From contig NZ_CP074373.1 in NCBI RefSeq assembly GCF_021560035.1, forward strand, positions 1,236,001-1,300,000: DNA of 64,000 nt. The letters run 5' to 3'. Source of the DNA: Virgibacillus sp. NKC19-16. Lineage in GTDB: Bacteria > Bacillota > Bacilli > Bacillales > Amphibacillaceae. Made by a program: the position numbers and the translations under genes. Of the stretch, positions 36,742-45,199 are shown in pieces; within the stretch, counting starts at the first letter, position 1, and each line of letters starts with the position of its first letter. The notes beneath the pieces are model-generated. The model saw nothing but the letters and a program-made list of their open reading frames with translations, was not told where the DNA came from and ran no database searches.

Positions 36742-37506
36742 ATGCGCGTTGTATCTATTTGTCCAAGTAACACGGAAATTGTAGATTATTTAGGAAAAAC
36801 CGATCAATTAGTTGGCGTCGATAATTTTTCCGATTGGCCTAAGTCAGTACGGGAACTGCCGAAATTGGGTCCGGATCTTTCCATTGATATGGATAAGGTT
36901 GCAGCTTTAGAGCCGGATCTTGTGCTTGCATCACTAAGTGTTCCTGGAATGGAAAAAAATATTGAAGCATTGGATGAGCGCAAACTACCATATATTATTT
37001 TAAACCCGAATTCGTTGGAAGAAATTGCAACTGATATTAAGAAAGTTGCTGTCGCTCTGGATTGTGAAACATTAGGAGAGGAGAAGGCCGGCGAATTCAT
37101 AGCAGAAGTAGAAAGCTTCCGGGAAAAAGCTTCTAATCAATCGGATAAGCCAACACTCTACTGGGAATGGTGGCCAAAGCCTATTTTTACTCCAGGATCT
37201 GTCAATTGGCTAACAGAAATAAGTGAACTTGCCGGAGCTGAAAATATTTTTGCAACCGAAAATGTGGCAAGTGTTCAAACAGACTGGGATGATGTGAAAG
37301 AACGTAACCCGGATCATATTTGTATGGTCTGGGTCGGGGTGAAGGAAGAAAAGATGAACCCCAAGATTGTTAAAAAGCGTCCCGGATGGAGTGAGATGAA
37401 GGCCATTCAGAATGGTACTATTCATGTACTTGAGGAATCATTATTTTGCAGACCCTCACCACGGCTACTTGAGGGTTTGCGTAAATTAGTTCAAACCATT
37501 TATTAA
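36742..37506 (+). CDS. BtuF-like cobalamin/metal-chelate-binding protein without signal peptide
   Basis: 254-aa protein with the periplasmic-binding-protein fold of the BtuF/FhuD class. It has VVSICPSNTEIVDYLGKTDQLVGVD at the N-terminus and EPDLVLASLS, PTLYWEWWPKPIFTPGSVNWL and the C-terminal CRPSPRLLEGL. There is no signal peptide or lipobox, and the fold begins at residue 2, so it is cytosolic unless the start is wrong. No transporter genes are near. It could bind or sense a corrinoid or chelate in the cytosol. It may be co-transcribed with map. GTGTCAT before the ATG offers only GGGGGTGT as a site. Confidence 0.75.
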   Translation: MRVVSICPSNTEIVDYLGKTDQLVGVDNFSDWPKSVRELPKLGPDLSIDMDKVAALEPDLVLASLSVPGMEKNIEALDERKLPYIILNPNSLEEIATDIKKVAVALDCETLGEEKAGEFIAEVESFREKASNQSDKPTLYWEWWPKPIFTPGSVNWLTEISELAGAENIFATENVASVQTDWDDVKERNPDHICMVWVGVKEEKMNPKIVKKRPGWSEMKAIQNGTIHVLEESLFCRPSPRLLEGLRKLVQTIY

Positions 37507-37510
37507 TGAT

Positions 37511-37547
37511 AAGGTTGCCTGAGGATTTTTCCCAGACAACCTTTTTT
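37511..37547 (+). terminator. Terminator after the BtuF-like gene
   Basis: AAGGTTGCCTG and CAGACAACCTT pair with one mismatch, followed by TTTTT. Confidence 0.85.
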
Positions 37548-37604
37548 AGTTGAGGAATGTTTGCGGTCGCCAGCTGCTTGTGTAAAAACAGGAAGATTCT
37601 ATGT

Positions 37605-38969
37605 TTAATTTTTCAAAGATCTCCCACCAAATATAATGGTAATCAAAGGACTTAATAAACAAAAGAAAGCAAATGGTAAATACGTAAGCACAGGAACTCC
37701 TAGTACGTCTGCGATAAACACCCCACATACACTCCAAGGGACAAGTGGGTTGATGACAGTACCGGCATCTTCCAGCGTTCGCGAAAGCGCCTTATTGGAA
37801 AGCCCTGCCTTTTGATAAACTCCCTTGTAGGTTTCGCCTGTTAGCATAATGGAAAGATACTGCTCCCCAATCAATACGTTTACCCCAATGGCAGTTGCGG
37901 CAGTCGAAACAATAATGGTTCGTACTCGCTTAAGTTTTTCCTGAAAAGCAGATAAAATACTTGGGATGATACCTGTTACAAACAAGAGCCCGCCAAATCC
38001 TAAAGCTAAAATAACGAGAGAAACGGTGAAGAGCATACTATTTATGCCGCCCTTCGTTAACAGCTCGTTCACTGGTTCAAATTCGGTTGTGGCTGTATAT
38101 CCACTAAACCAGATGTTCCATATATCCGACCATCCAAGTCCACTCGTGATGCTTGCAAGTAATGTGGCAATCACACTACTGATCCCCAGCGCAATAAATG
38201 CAGGTATTTTAAACATAGTACAAAATACCAATATAAGTAAGGGGATCCATGATGTCCAATGAATGAGATTGGTTGCATCAAGTGATGCCTGATAGTTATT
38301 TCCGCCCTGAGTTGAAATTGCCTGATCCGGTGATAATAGGACAAATAAAATAAACGAGATTATAAAAGCAGGAATTGTTGTTAGACTGATATGCTTAATA
38401 TGCTCAAATAAATCTACGCCTACAATCGTTGATGCAAGATTGGTTGTATCTGATAATGGAGACATTTTATCGCCAAAGAAGGCACCTGAAACAATCGCAC
38501 CGGCAGTGATCGCCATCGATGCATCCATCGCACTTCCCATTCCAATAAAAGCCACTCCAATGGTCGCCGTGGTTGTCAGGGAACTCCCGAGTGAAACGCC
38601 AATAATGCCAGTAATAGCAAATACAATCCCATAAAACCATGTTCCACCAATAAATGAGAATCCTGTATTGATTAATGCAGGAATGGTACCACTAATCATC
38701 CAACTGCTGATGAGAATTCCGATTATTAAAAATAGGAAGACAGCACCCATGCCGGATTTTGCCCCGGTTATCATTGCTTCCTCCAGAGCTTTAAATGGAA
38801 TTCGCCGCATTAATCCATACGCAACAAGAACGAATATACCAAGCAATATCGGGATATGGGGGTCTGCTCCTAATCCAACGATAAAATAGCTGATTAAACC
38901 AACAATGACGATAAAAAAGATAATCGACTCGGCAACATGCGGGTTATATTTCGGTTTGACTGGGAACAT
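37605..38969 (-). CDS. NhaC-family transporter under tyrosine T-box control (likely tyrosine uptake, YheL-like)
   Basis: 454-aa polytopic membrane protein of the NhaC family, usually labelled Na+/H+ antiporter. Diagnostic parts are GAVFLFLIIGILISSWMISGT, SLGSSLTTTATIG and GAFFGDKMSPLSDTTNLAS. A complete T-box leader precedes it, with a UAC (Tyr) specifier. From memory, T-box surveys proposed that YheL-type NhaC proteins import tyrosine. Control by uncharged tRNA-Tyr argues for tyrosine, perhaps with sodium, rather than simple sodium export. ATG after GAAAGGAGATC. The family call is certain; the substrate is inferred. Confidence 0.88.
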   Translation of the reverse strand: MFPVKPKYNPHVAESIIFFIVIVGLISYFIVGLGADPHIPILLGIFVLVAYGLMRRIPFKALEEAMITGAKSGMGAVFLFLIIGILISSWMISGTIPALINTGFSFIGGTWFYGIVFAITGIIGVSLGSSLTTTATIGVAFIGMGSAMDASMAITAGAIVSGAFFGDKMSPLSDTTNLASTIVGVDLFEHIKHISLTTIPAFIISFILFVLLSPDQAISTQGGNNYQASLDATNLIHWTSWIPLLILVFCTMFKIPAFIALGISSVIATLLASITSGLGWSDIWNIWFSGYTATTEFEPVNELLTKGGINSMLFTVSLVILALGFGGLLFVTGIIPSILSAFQEKLKRVRTIIVSTAATAIGVNVLIGEQYLSIMLTGETYKGVYQKAGLSNKALSRTLEDAGTVINPLVPWSVCGVFIADVLGVPVLTYLPFAFFCLLSPLITIIFGGRSLKN

Positions 38970-38993
38970 GCGTTGATCTCCTTTCTGTTTGAA

Positions 38994-39222
38994 AATAAAA
39001 AAAGCCCCATCCCTAAATAGGGACGAAGCTCACTCTCCGCGTTACCACCCTGGTTGATGAACATTAACGTTCAACCACTCATGTAAAAAATCCACTACAC
39101 CTGAATGTGTAATTCAATTATTTCCTGCCAGAGCTTGCACCAACCGCTCCATCTCTTTTGCTGATCAGAAAAATAATCTACTTCGCATTCTTGGATTAAC
39201 GTATTCATTTAGATTAATATCG
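38994..39222 (-). ncRNA. T-box riboswitch, tyrosine type
   Basis: On the minus strand the leader has a Stem I closed by GAATG/CATTC, with the loop-E pair AGTA (5' side) and GAA (3' side). The specifier TAC is at 39111-39109 followed by A. The distal AGAGATGG and GGTGCAAGCTCTGG elements follow. The T-box sequence AGGGTGGTAACGCGG (39051-39037) contains TGGT for the tRNA ACCA end, which fits the discriminator A of tRNA-Tyr. A terminator, AGCTTCGTCCCT/AGGGATGGGGCTTTTTTT, ends at about 38994. Uncharged tRNA-Tyr would permit read-through into the NhaC-type gene. Confidence 0.9.
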
Positions 39223-39252
39223 AATATACACTGTAACCACAGCGTATGTCAA
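39223..39252 (-). promoter_or_regulatory. Sigma-A promoter of the T-box leader
   Basis: TTGACA (39252-39247), 18-bp spacer, TATATT (39228-39223) on the minus strand. A perfect -35 element placed directly before the T-box leader. Confidence 0.8.
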
Positions 39253-39338
39253 CATTAATTTTCAAGTTAAGGGACTTTTTTATTTTTTGAAAATCAGATA
39301 TAATAGTTTGAATTATTGTTTCAGAGAGGGGATGGAAA

Positions 39339-40070
39339 GTGGGAACGAATGCAGCTGGAAATCAGAATAAATCACCATCTATATATATGCTCCAAAGAGG
39401 ACTCGCTACCGGACTACCCATTATGCTAGGCTATCTGCCAATTGCGATAACGTATGGAGTTTTAGCGAAACAGGCGGGGATGTCTTTATCCGAATTAACG
39501 TTGATGAGTGTCATGGTTTTTGCGGGGGCTAGTCAACTTATGGGCGCGAATATGATCGCAGTTGGAGCCGGCGCTTTAGAAATTATTACCGCTACGTTTG
39601 TATTGAACTTCCGGCATTTTGTGATGAGCTTATCCTTTATGAATCAATTGCGGAATATTAAATTAAAATGGAAGGCCCCATTATCATTGGGATTAACGGA
39701 TGAAACGTTTGCAGTAGCTGCTTTAAACCCGAAAGAAGCAAAAATGGAAAAAGGAGTACTTTTTTATACAGCAATTATTTTAATGGCTTATTTGTCATGG
39801 ATTTTAGGCTCCTTTCTAGGTGGGGTACTTGGGGAAGTTATTCCGGATCGATTGAGTCAGAGTATGGGAATTGCATTATATGCGATGTTTATTGGTCTAT
39901 TAATACCTTCTGTGAAAAAAGAACTGAAAGTCGGCTTAATTGCAATTATAGCGATGCTGATTAATGCAGTTTGTGTTTATTTGGGCATGAGTACGGGCTG
40001 GGCTATTGTGCTTGGCACGATCATTGGTGGAATGAGTGGAATCTATTTGCTGAAGGAGGAGCGGGCATGA
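39339..40070 (+). CDS. azlC: Branched-chain amino acid exporter large subunit AzlC
   Basis: 243-aa membrane protein that with AzlD exports branched-chain amino acids or analogues. It shows GLATGLPIMLGYLPIAITYGVLAKQAG, MVFAGASQLMGANM and NFRHFVMSLSF, all family marks. GTG 39339 follows GAGAGGGGATGG. It is divergent from the tyrosine T-box promoter, 90 bases away. It overlaps azlD by four bases (ATGA). Confidence 0.92.
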   Translation: MGTNAAGNQNKSPSIYMLQRGLATGLPIMLGYLPIAITYGVLAKQAGMSLSELTLMSVMVFAGASQLMGANMIAVGAGALEIITATFVLNFRHFVMSLSFMNQLRNIKLKWKAPLSLGLTDETFAVAALNPKEAKMEKGVLFYTAIILMAYLSWILGSFLGGVLGEVIPDRLSQSMGIALYAMFIGLLIPSVKKELKVGLIAIIAMLINAVCVYLGMSTGWAIVLGTIIGGMSGIYLLKEERA

Positions 40071-40360
40071 TTTTTTTAATTATTATTGGCATGTCACTTG
40101 TCACAATGATCCCGAGGATAATTCCTGCTTTTGTTGTAGATAAATTGGAATTTCGTGATTGGGTAAATCGCTGGTTAAACGCCATACCATATGCAGCACT
40201 GGGGGCGCTTATTTTCCCAGGGATATTATCGGTTATACCGGAGCGGCCTTATATTGGATTGATAGGCGGGATTGTGGCAATTGGATTGGCATATATCGGA
40301 TTAAATGTTATTTTGGTTGTTATTGGTGCTATTATTACTGTATTTCTTATATCGATGTAA
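40067..40360 (+). CDS. azlD: Branched-chain amino acid exporter small subunit AzlD
   Basis: 97-aa membrane protein with about four hydrophobic segments and the family motif VTMIPRIIPAF near the N-terminus, then LNAIPYAALGALIFPGIL. ATG 40067 has AAGGAGGAGCGGGC in front of it, inside azlC. A longer in-frame extension upstream is out-of-frame azlC sequence. Forms the AzlCD pair; a terminator shared with the CDF gene follows. Confidence 0.92.
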   Translation: MIFLIIIGMSLVTMIPRIIPAFVVDKLEFRDWVNRWLNAIPYAALGALIFPGILSVIPERPYIGLIGGIVAIGLAYIGLNVILVVIGAIITVFLISM

Positions 40361-40391
40361 CCAGGTTGCCTGGGATTGCTGACATGCATAT

Positions 40392-40432
40392 AGAGAAACA
40401 GGCTGTCGCGGGCGGGCAGCCTGTTTCTCTAA
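40392..40432. terminator. Bidirectional terminator between azlCD and the CDF gene
   Basis: AGAGAAACAGGCTG (40392-40405) and CAGCCTGTTTCTCT (40417-40430) are perfect 14-bp inverted repeats. The right arm overlaps the stop codon of the minus-strand CDF gene. Confidence 0.85.
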
Positions 40433-41292
40433 TACGGTTCAATATGAATATGCGCGTACATGATATGGTGTTTGCTGGCCAGGTAATTTTCAATACGGTC
40501 TGTAATATCATGGCTTTCTTGAACAGTTAACCCGGGGTCGACAAGAATCGTGATTTCAATAAATGCCTGATTGCCATGTATACGGCCTTTGGCATCAACG
40601 ACTTTTTTTACCTCAGGAACTTTGGAGATACTTGTTTGTATTTGTTCCATTTGTTTCTCGTCAAAACCGTCTGTAAGTGTATGTGTTGCATCTTTAAATA
40701 TATCCCAAGCAGTTTTACAAATAATTATTCCTACCATTAATCCCGCTAACGGATCCAACCAAAAAAGACCGAATTGTGCACCAATAATACCGATAAATGC
40801 TCCGATACTTACCAACGCGTCGGATCGATTATCCTGTGCTGCCGCATATAAAGCACTGCTTTGTACTTTTTTGGCAAGCTTCACATTATAGAAGTAAACG
40901 AGAAACATAACTAGCGCAGATCCAATGGCAACCCAGGCTGTTACTAAATCGGGCTGAACAGACTCTTGTGAGATCACTTGTTGAATGGTATCAAAAATAA
41001 CTTGTAATCCAATAAACATCATAATAAACGCTGCAAATAAAGATGCAACTGTTTCTGCTCGATAATGGCCATAATGATGATCTTCATCTGGCGGCTTACG
41101 TGAAATTTTCAGGCCGACTAGAACGGCAATGGAGGCCACCACATCGGTAGTATTATTTAAACCGTCCGCACGCAAGGCTTCTGAATTACCAACTTCGGCA
41201 ACGATCAGTTTAACAACGGCTAAAATAATATAGGCACCAATACTAAGCCATGCCCCTTTTTCTCCTCTTTTTAAGTTATCAGAATGGTTCAT
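40429..41292 (-). CDS. Cation diffusion facilitator, manganese/zinc-type exporter
   Basis: 287-aa CDF protein with six membrane segments and a C-terminal cytosolic ferredoxin-like domain. Metal-site sequences are ALRADGLNNTTDV in helix 2 and AAAQDNRSDALVSIG in helix 5; DEDHHYGHYRAETVASL lies between. These resemble the Bacillus MneP/MneS manganese exporters more than the zinc-type HxxxD proteins. The C-terminal domain ends HIMYAHIHIEPY. ATG 41292 follows GGAGG; the upstream TTG lacks a site. Metal inferred, not proven. Confidence 0.85.
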   Translation of the reverse strand: MNHSDNLKRGEKGAWLSIGAYIILAVVKLIVAEVGNSEALRADGLNNTTDVVASIAVLVGLKISRKPPDEDHHYGHYRAETVASLFAAFIMMFIGLQVIFDTIQQVISQESVQPDLVTAWVAIGSALVMFLVYFYNVKLAKKVQSSALYAAAQDNRSDALVSIGAFIGIIGAQFGLFWLDPLAGLMVGIIICKTAWDIFKDATHTLTDGFDEKQMEQIQTSISKVPEVKKVVDAKGRIHGNQAFIEITILVDPGLTVQESHDITDRIENYLASKHHIMYAHIHIEPY

Positions 41293-41486
41293 ATCATAGC
41301 CTCCTGCCAATCTTTAACATTCTACCAAAGTAGTGTGTGGTGGGTCTAGAGAAACATTCAAGCATCAGGGTATATGTATTGGAAAACTCAAAGTAAGTTT
41401 AGTATGGTAAAAATCACATGGAGCATTCATTTTTAAATATTTCCCCAGGGCTTTAACCTAAATTTATAAAATATAAGCATTTTGCG

Positions 41487-41515
41487 TTGCAATTATTTGA
41501 AAAATCTAAGATAAT
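41487..41515 (+). promoter_or_regulatory. Sigma-A-like promoter of the 77-aa gene
   Basis: TTGCAA (41487-41492), 17-bp spacer, GATAAT (41510-41515), 29 bases before the ATG. Confidence 0.6.
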
Positions 41516-41544
41516 AGGGAAAAGGAACAAAGGGGGAGTGTTCC

Positions 41545-41778
41545 ATGAAAAAGGAAAAACTGGTGTATCGATTTTATCGGTATGAGGGGAAAATCCTTAA
41601 AGCCAGAAAAGAAATCCCATTTGAATTTAAACTAACAGCAAGAATGATGTTGGATGAACAATGTTTTATGTGGAATAAAGAAAAATTAGAAGAAGCAATT
41701 AATAACGCTATTGAAACTGGTAATAAAGCAGAATTTATACACTTAAGTGAATCATTCAAGCAATATGTTTGGGAGTAA
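41545..41778 (+). CDS. Small IDEAL-domain-like protein
   Basis: 77-aa soluble protein. The basic N-terminus (MKKEKLVYRFYRYEGK) precedes a C-terminal helical pair (MMLDEQCFMWNKEKLEEAIN, then ETGNKAEFIHLSESFKQY). The latter half is close to the IDEAL domain, a short two-helix motif found in competence-related and small Bacillus proteins. ATG after GGGGGAG. Own promoter and terminator. Role unknown. Confidence 0.7.
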   Translation: MKKEKLVYRFYRYEGKILKARKEIPFEFKLTARMMLDEQCFMWNKEKLEEAINNAIETGNKAEFIHLSESFKQYVWE

Positions 41779-41789
41779 TACCAGAACCT

Positions 41790-41825
41790 TGTAGCCTTGC
41801 CTTCGTTATGGCGAGGCTATTTTAT
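41790..41825 (+). terminator. Terminator of the IDEAL-like gene
   Basis: TAGCCTTGCC and GGCGAGGCTA pair with one mismatch, followed by TTTTA. Confidence 0.75.
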
Positions 41826-41935
41826 GCGGTTAAAAAGGTAAGAATGGGAAAACAAATTTAGCAGAAGAATAGCAGGTAGAGGTACAGGAAAATTATTACG
41901 AAAATTATTTAAATAGAGCAAGAATGGCATGATTA

Positions 41936-41963
41936 TTTCAATATCCACAAAATTTGATACAAT
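41936..41963 (+). promoter_or_regulatory. Sigma-A-like promoter of fumC
   Basis: TTTCAA (41936-41941), 16-bp spacer, TACAAT (41958-41963), 31 bases before the fumC ATG. Confidence 0.5.
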
Positions 41964-41994
41964 AGTAGAAGATTGAAACATAGGGGAGGACAAA

Positions 41995-43383
41995 ATGATG
42001 GATTACCGTGTAGAAAAAGATACAATAGGGGAAATAAATGTACCTGCAGCTAAATATTGGGGTGCGCAAACTGAGCGAAGTAAGCAAAACTTTCCAATTG
42101 GAAATGAAAAAATGCCGACAGAGATTATCAAGGCTTTTGCCATATTGAAGAAAAGCGCGGCAAAAGCAAATAACGACCTTGGTCTGTTGGATAATAAAAA
42201 AGCGGAGGCTATTTTCTATGCAGCCGACCAAATCCGCGATGGTAAATTAAATGATCATTTTCCTTTGGTTGTTTGGCAAACAGGCAGTGGGACGCAATCG
42301 AATATGAATGTCAACGAAGTTATGGCTTATGTAGGCAATCTGTGGTTGGAGGAGGACGGTAGTGACCTGAAACTTCATCCAAATGATGATATTAATAAAT
42401 CACAGAGTTCCAACGATACCTATCCAACTGCGATGCATATTGCTTCTGTTCTAAAACTGGAGGATACGGTGCTTCCGGCTGTCCGCACATTAAAAGATAC
42501 ATTGAAGGTAAAAGTCGACGAATTTCAGGATATTGTAAAAATTGGTCGGACACACCTGCAGGATGCAACGCCTTTAACACTTGGACAGGAAATAAGCGGC
42601 TGGCATCGCATGCTGGAAAAATCCGAAATGATGATTAACGAGAGCATGCATTATTTAAGAGAGCTTGCAATCGGTGGAACAGCAGTAGGGACAGGCTTAA
42701 ACGCACATCCGGAATTTTCAGAACGTGTCTGTGCGGCAATTAATGAATTCACGGGGAAAAATTTCATCTCTGCACCAAATAAATTTCACGCATTAACAAG
42801 TCATGATGAAACCGTTTATGCACATGGAGCATTAAAGGCGTTGGCAGCAGATATGCTGAAAATAGCGAATGATGTTCGTTGGCTGGCAAGCGGTCCACGC
42901 AGTGGCATTGGTGAAATTACCATTCCGGCAAACGAGCCAGGTAGCTCAATTATGCCAGGGAAAGTTAACCCGACACAAAGTGAGGCAGTAACAATGGTGG
43001 CAACACAAGTGATGGGAAATGATGCAACAATTGGCTTTGCGGCAAGCCAGGGTAATTTTGAATTAAACGTATTCAAGCCGGTAATTGCTTATAATTTCTT
43101 GCAATCCAGTCAAATTTTGGCAGATAGCATCCTATCATTTAATCAGCGCTGCGTTCAAGGTATTGAACCAAACCATGAACAGATTGAAAAATATTTAAAT
43201 GATTCATTAATGCTAGTAACTGCATTAAACCCACATATAGGCTATGAAAATGCAGCTAAAATAGCAAAAAAGGCCTTTAGTGATAACGCAACGCTGAAAG
43301 AGACAGCGGTAGAGCTGGGATTATTAACTGCAGAGGAATTTGAGAAATACGTTAATCCCGAAGAAATGACATATCCAAAATAA
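41995..43383 (+). CDS. fumC: Fumarate hydratase class II
   Basis: Iron-independent fumarase of the TCA cycle. The 462 aa are of normal length. Marks are [25 protein letters not shown], the His-containing [16 protein letters not shown] and the superfamily signature [16 protein letters not shown] 41995 after GGGGAGG; an ATG directly follows at 41998. Monocistronic. Confidence 0.97.
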   Translation: MMDYRVEKDTIGEINVPAAKYWGAQTERSKQNFPIGNEKMPTEIIKAFAILKKSAAKANNDLGLLDNKKAEAIFYAADQIRDGKLNDHFPLVVWQTGSGTQSNMNVNEVMAYVGNLWLEEDGSDLKLHPNDDINKSQSSNDTYPTAMHIASVLKLEDTVLPAVRTLKDTLKVKVDEFQDIVKIGRTHLQDATPLTLGQEISGWHRMLEKSEMMINESMHYLRELAIGGTAVGTGLNAHPEFSERVCAAINEFTGKNFISAPNKFHALTSHDETVYAHGALKALAADMLKIANDVRWLASGPRSGIGEITIPANEPGSSIMPGKVNPTQSEAVTMVATQVMGNDATIGFAASQGNFELNVFKPVIAYNFLQSSQILADSILSFNQRCVQGIEPNHEQIEKYLNDSLMLVTALNPHIGYENAAKIAKKAFSDNATLKETAVELGLLTAEEFEKYVNPEEMTYPK

Positions 43384-43389
43384 AATATT

Positions 43390-43430
43390 AAAAACGGTTG
43401 TCCCACTCATGACGGGGCAACCGTTTTTTT
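43390..43430 (+). terminator. Terminator of fumC
   Basis: AAAACGGTTGTCCC and GGGGCAACCGTTTTTTT pair with one mismatch and a T run. Confidence 0.88.
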
Positions 43431-43506
43431 GAACAATTTACCAACGATAATTTGTGATAAGTTGAAGTAATTTGCTCACACTATTGATTACAGGGAGGTG
43501 AAAAAC

Positions 43507-43704
43507 ATGGCTAATAACAATTCAAATCAACTAGTTGTACCTGGCGTACAGCAAGCACTTGATCAAATGAAAACTGAAATCGCTCAAGAATTTGGCGTTA
43601 ATTTAGGTGCTGATTCAACCTCACGTTCTAACGGGTCTGTTGGTGGAGAAATCACGAAAAGACTTGTTCAAACTGCTCAACAACAAATGAATGGACAATC
43701 TTAA
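43507..43704 (+). CDS. Alpha/beta-type small acid-soluble spore protein
   Basis: 65-aa DNA-binding spore protein that protects DNA and is an amino-acid store at germination. It contains the germination-protease site region [13 protein letters not shown] and the second conserved box [21 protein letters not shown] 43507 follows GGGAGGTG; the in-frame GTG at 43498 is part of the ribosome binding site. Expressed in the forespore, presumably from a sigma-G promoter that I could not define. Confidence 0.96.
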   Translation: MANNNSNQLVVPGVQQALDQMKTEIAQEFGVNLGADSTSRSNGSVGGEITKRLVQTAQQQMNGQS

Positions 43705-43750
43705 TAACAATGGCTATTAGAGGTATCAACCTCTAAGTGAGTTAATTGAT

Positions 43751-43788
43751 AGAGGGAAAGCTTTCAGACAGCTTTCCCTCTATTTTAA
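43751..43788 (+). terminator. Terminator of the SASP gene
   Basis: AGAGGGAAAGCT and AGCTTTCCCTCT are 12-bp perfect inverted repeats followed by ATTTTAAT. Confidence 0.88.
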
Positions 43789-43906
43789 TATATAGCACAG
43801 ATATCATACGTACTGAAAAGAATCGCTACTGCTCATTTCTGGGCTTTATAATCCCTTTGATCTAAACTAGGACAAGCTTTGAAGGCCGCTTTGGTCACTG
43901 AGAGCG

Positions 43907-44007
43907 TCATGACTACCATAACCCCGAAAAATGATGCTTTTGACGTCGTCATGGGTAGTTCATGGCTACCGTAAAACTGAAAATGATGTCTCTAACGTCG
44001 CCATGGG
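43907..44007. repeat. Two imperfect tandem copies of a ~50-bp unit
   Basis: The first unit, GTCATGACTACCATAACC through GACGTCGTCATGGG (43907-43955), is repeated as TTCATGGCTACCGTAAAA through AACGTCGCCATGGG (43959-44007). The copies share CATG.CTACC.TAA, AAAATGATG and ACGTCG.CATGGG. They are non-coding and lie just after the msmX stop. Purpose unknown. Confidence 0.65.
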
Positions 44008-44012
44008 AACAA

Positions 44013-45110
44013 TTATCTTATCCGTAATTCAGTTTCCTGATCAAAGAAATGTGCACCGTTCAAATCAAATGCTAAGTCGATACTTGCGCCTCCGGTAATA
44101 TCTGATCGTGAATCAACTTTCGCAACAAAGTCCTGCTCTTTTACTTTTGAGTATAGATATGTTTCTGCTCCCATTAATTCAGCAACATCAATTTCTGCGG
44201 TAATTTTTGTATCTGGTGAAGCATCAAGAAATGCTGGTTCGTCATGAATATCTTCCGGGCGAATGCCAAGTGTAACCTCTTTGCCAACATACCCCTGATC
44301 ACGCAGCATTTTCATTTTACCTTCCGGGATTTTTATTTTTATTTCCTCCATTTCAAATTGGCCATCAGTTAATTTTCCAGTAAGGAAATTCATAGACGGA
44401 GAACCGATGAATCCGCCAACAAATATATTATCAGGCTTGTCATAAACCTCTTTTGGTGCTCCGACCTGTTGAATAAATCCATCCTTCATAACAACAAGGC
44501 GGGTTGCCATTGTCATAGCTTCTGTTTGGTCATGGGTTACATAGATTGTAGTTGTCTTTAAGCGTTGGTGCAGCTTTTGTATTTCAGCACGCATTTGTAC
44601 ACGTAATTTAGCGTCCAAGTTGGATAAAGGCTCATCCATTAGGAATACCTTGGCGTCCCGAACAATAGCACGTCCCAAAGCAACACGCTGACGTTGCCCA
44701 CCTGACAGTGCTTTTGGTTTACGATCCAGGTACGCTCCCAGTCCTAAAATTTCGGCAGCATTATTAACGCGAGCCTCAATTTCATCTTTTTTAAATTTAC
44801 GAAGTTTTAATCCGAATGCCATATTATCATAAACGTTCATATGTGGATACAACGCATAGTTCTGAAAAACCATTGCAATGTCACGATCCTTCGGTGCAAC
44901 ATCATTCATTTTTCGGTCATCAATGTATAGTTCACCCTCTGAAATTTCCTCCAGGCCAGCAATCATCCGTAATGTCGTTGATTTCCCACAGCCAGATGGC
45001 CCAACAAACACAATAAATTCTTTGTCTGTTATGTCTAAATTGAAATCATCTACTGCAATAACATTCTTGTCATAGGTCTTTTGTATGTTTTCCATACGTA
45101 ATTCAGCCAT
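44013..45110 (-). CDS. msmX: Multi-sugar ABC transporter ATPase MsmX
   Basis: 365-aa ATPase that in Bacillus energises several sugar importers. Walker [10 protein letters not shown], signature [15 protein letters not shown], Walker [13 protein letters not shown], plus a C-terminal regulatory TOBE-like domain ([11 protein letters not shown]). No permease or binding-protein genes are adjacent, as expected for the shared ATPase. ATG 45110 follows GGAGGAG. A cre-like box lies just upstream, hinting at CcpA control. It is followed by tandem repeats and no clear terminator. Confidence 0.92.
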   Translation of the reverse strand: MAELRMENIQKTYDKNVIAVDDFNLDITDKEFIVFVGPSGCGKSTTLRMIAGLEEISEGELYIDDRKMNDVAPKDRDIAMVFQNYALYPHMNVYDNMAFGLKLRKFKKDEIEARVNNAAEILGLGAYLDRKPKALSGGQRQRVALGRAIVRDAKVFLMDEPLSNLDAKLRVQMRAEIQKLHQRLKTTTIYVTHDQTEAMTMATRLVVMKDGFIQQVGAPKEVYDKPDNIFVGGFIGSPSMNFLTGKLTDGQFEMEEIKIKIPEGKMKMLRDQGYVGKEVTLGIRPEDIHDEPAFLDASPDTKITAEIDVAELMGAETYLYSKVKEQDFVAKVDSRSDITGGASIDLAFDLNGAHFFDQETELRIR

Positions 45111-45127
45111 TAGTATCTCCTCCATTT

Positions 45128-45143
45128 ATGTAAGCGATTTATT
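45128..45143 (-). promoter_or_regulatory. Candidate CcpA site (cre) before msmX
   Basis: ATGTAAGCGATTTATT matches the Bacillus cre consensus WTGNAANCGNWNNCW except for one position. It lies about 18 bases upstream of the msmX start, where CcpA could act as a roadblock. Confidence 0.4.
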
Positions 45144-45199
45144 AACTTAATTGTATAAAAAGAGAGGTAAATAAGGAATAGGAAACATGACCAAATATA

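Noticed and set aside
37605-38969. Plain sodium/proton antiporter function for the NhaC-family protein
   Set aside because: The tyrosine-type T-box leader argues for an amino-acid transport role; kept only as the family name.
39971-40066. 32-residue N-terminal extension of AzlD
   Set aside because: It is azlC read in another frame; the real ATG at 40067 has a strong ribosome binding site and gives the normal N-terminus.
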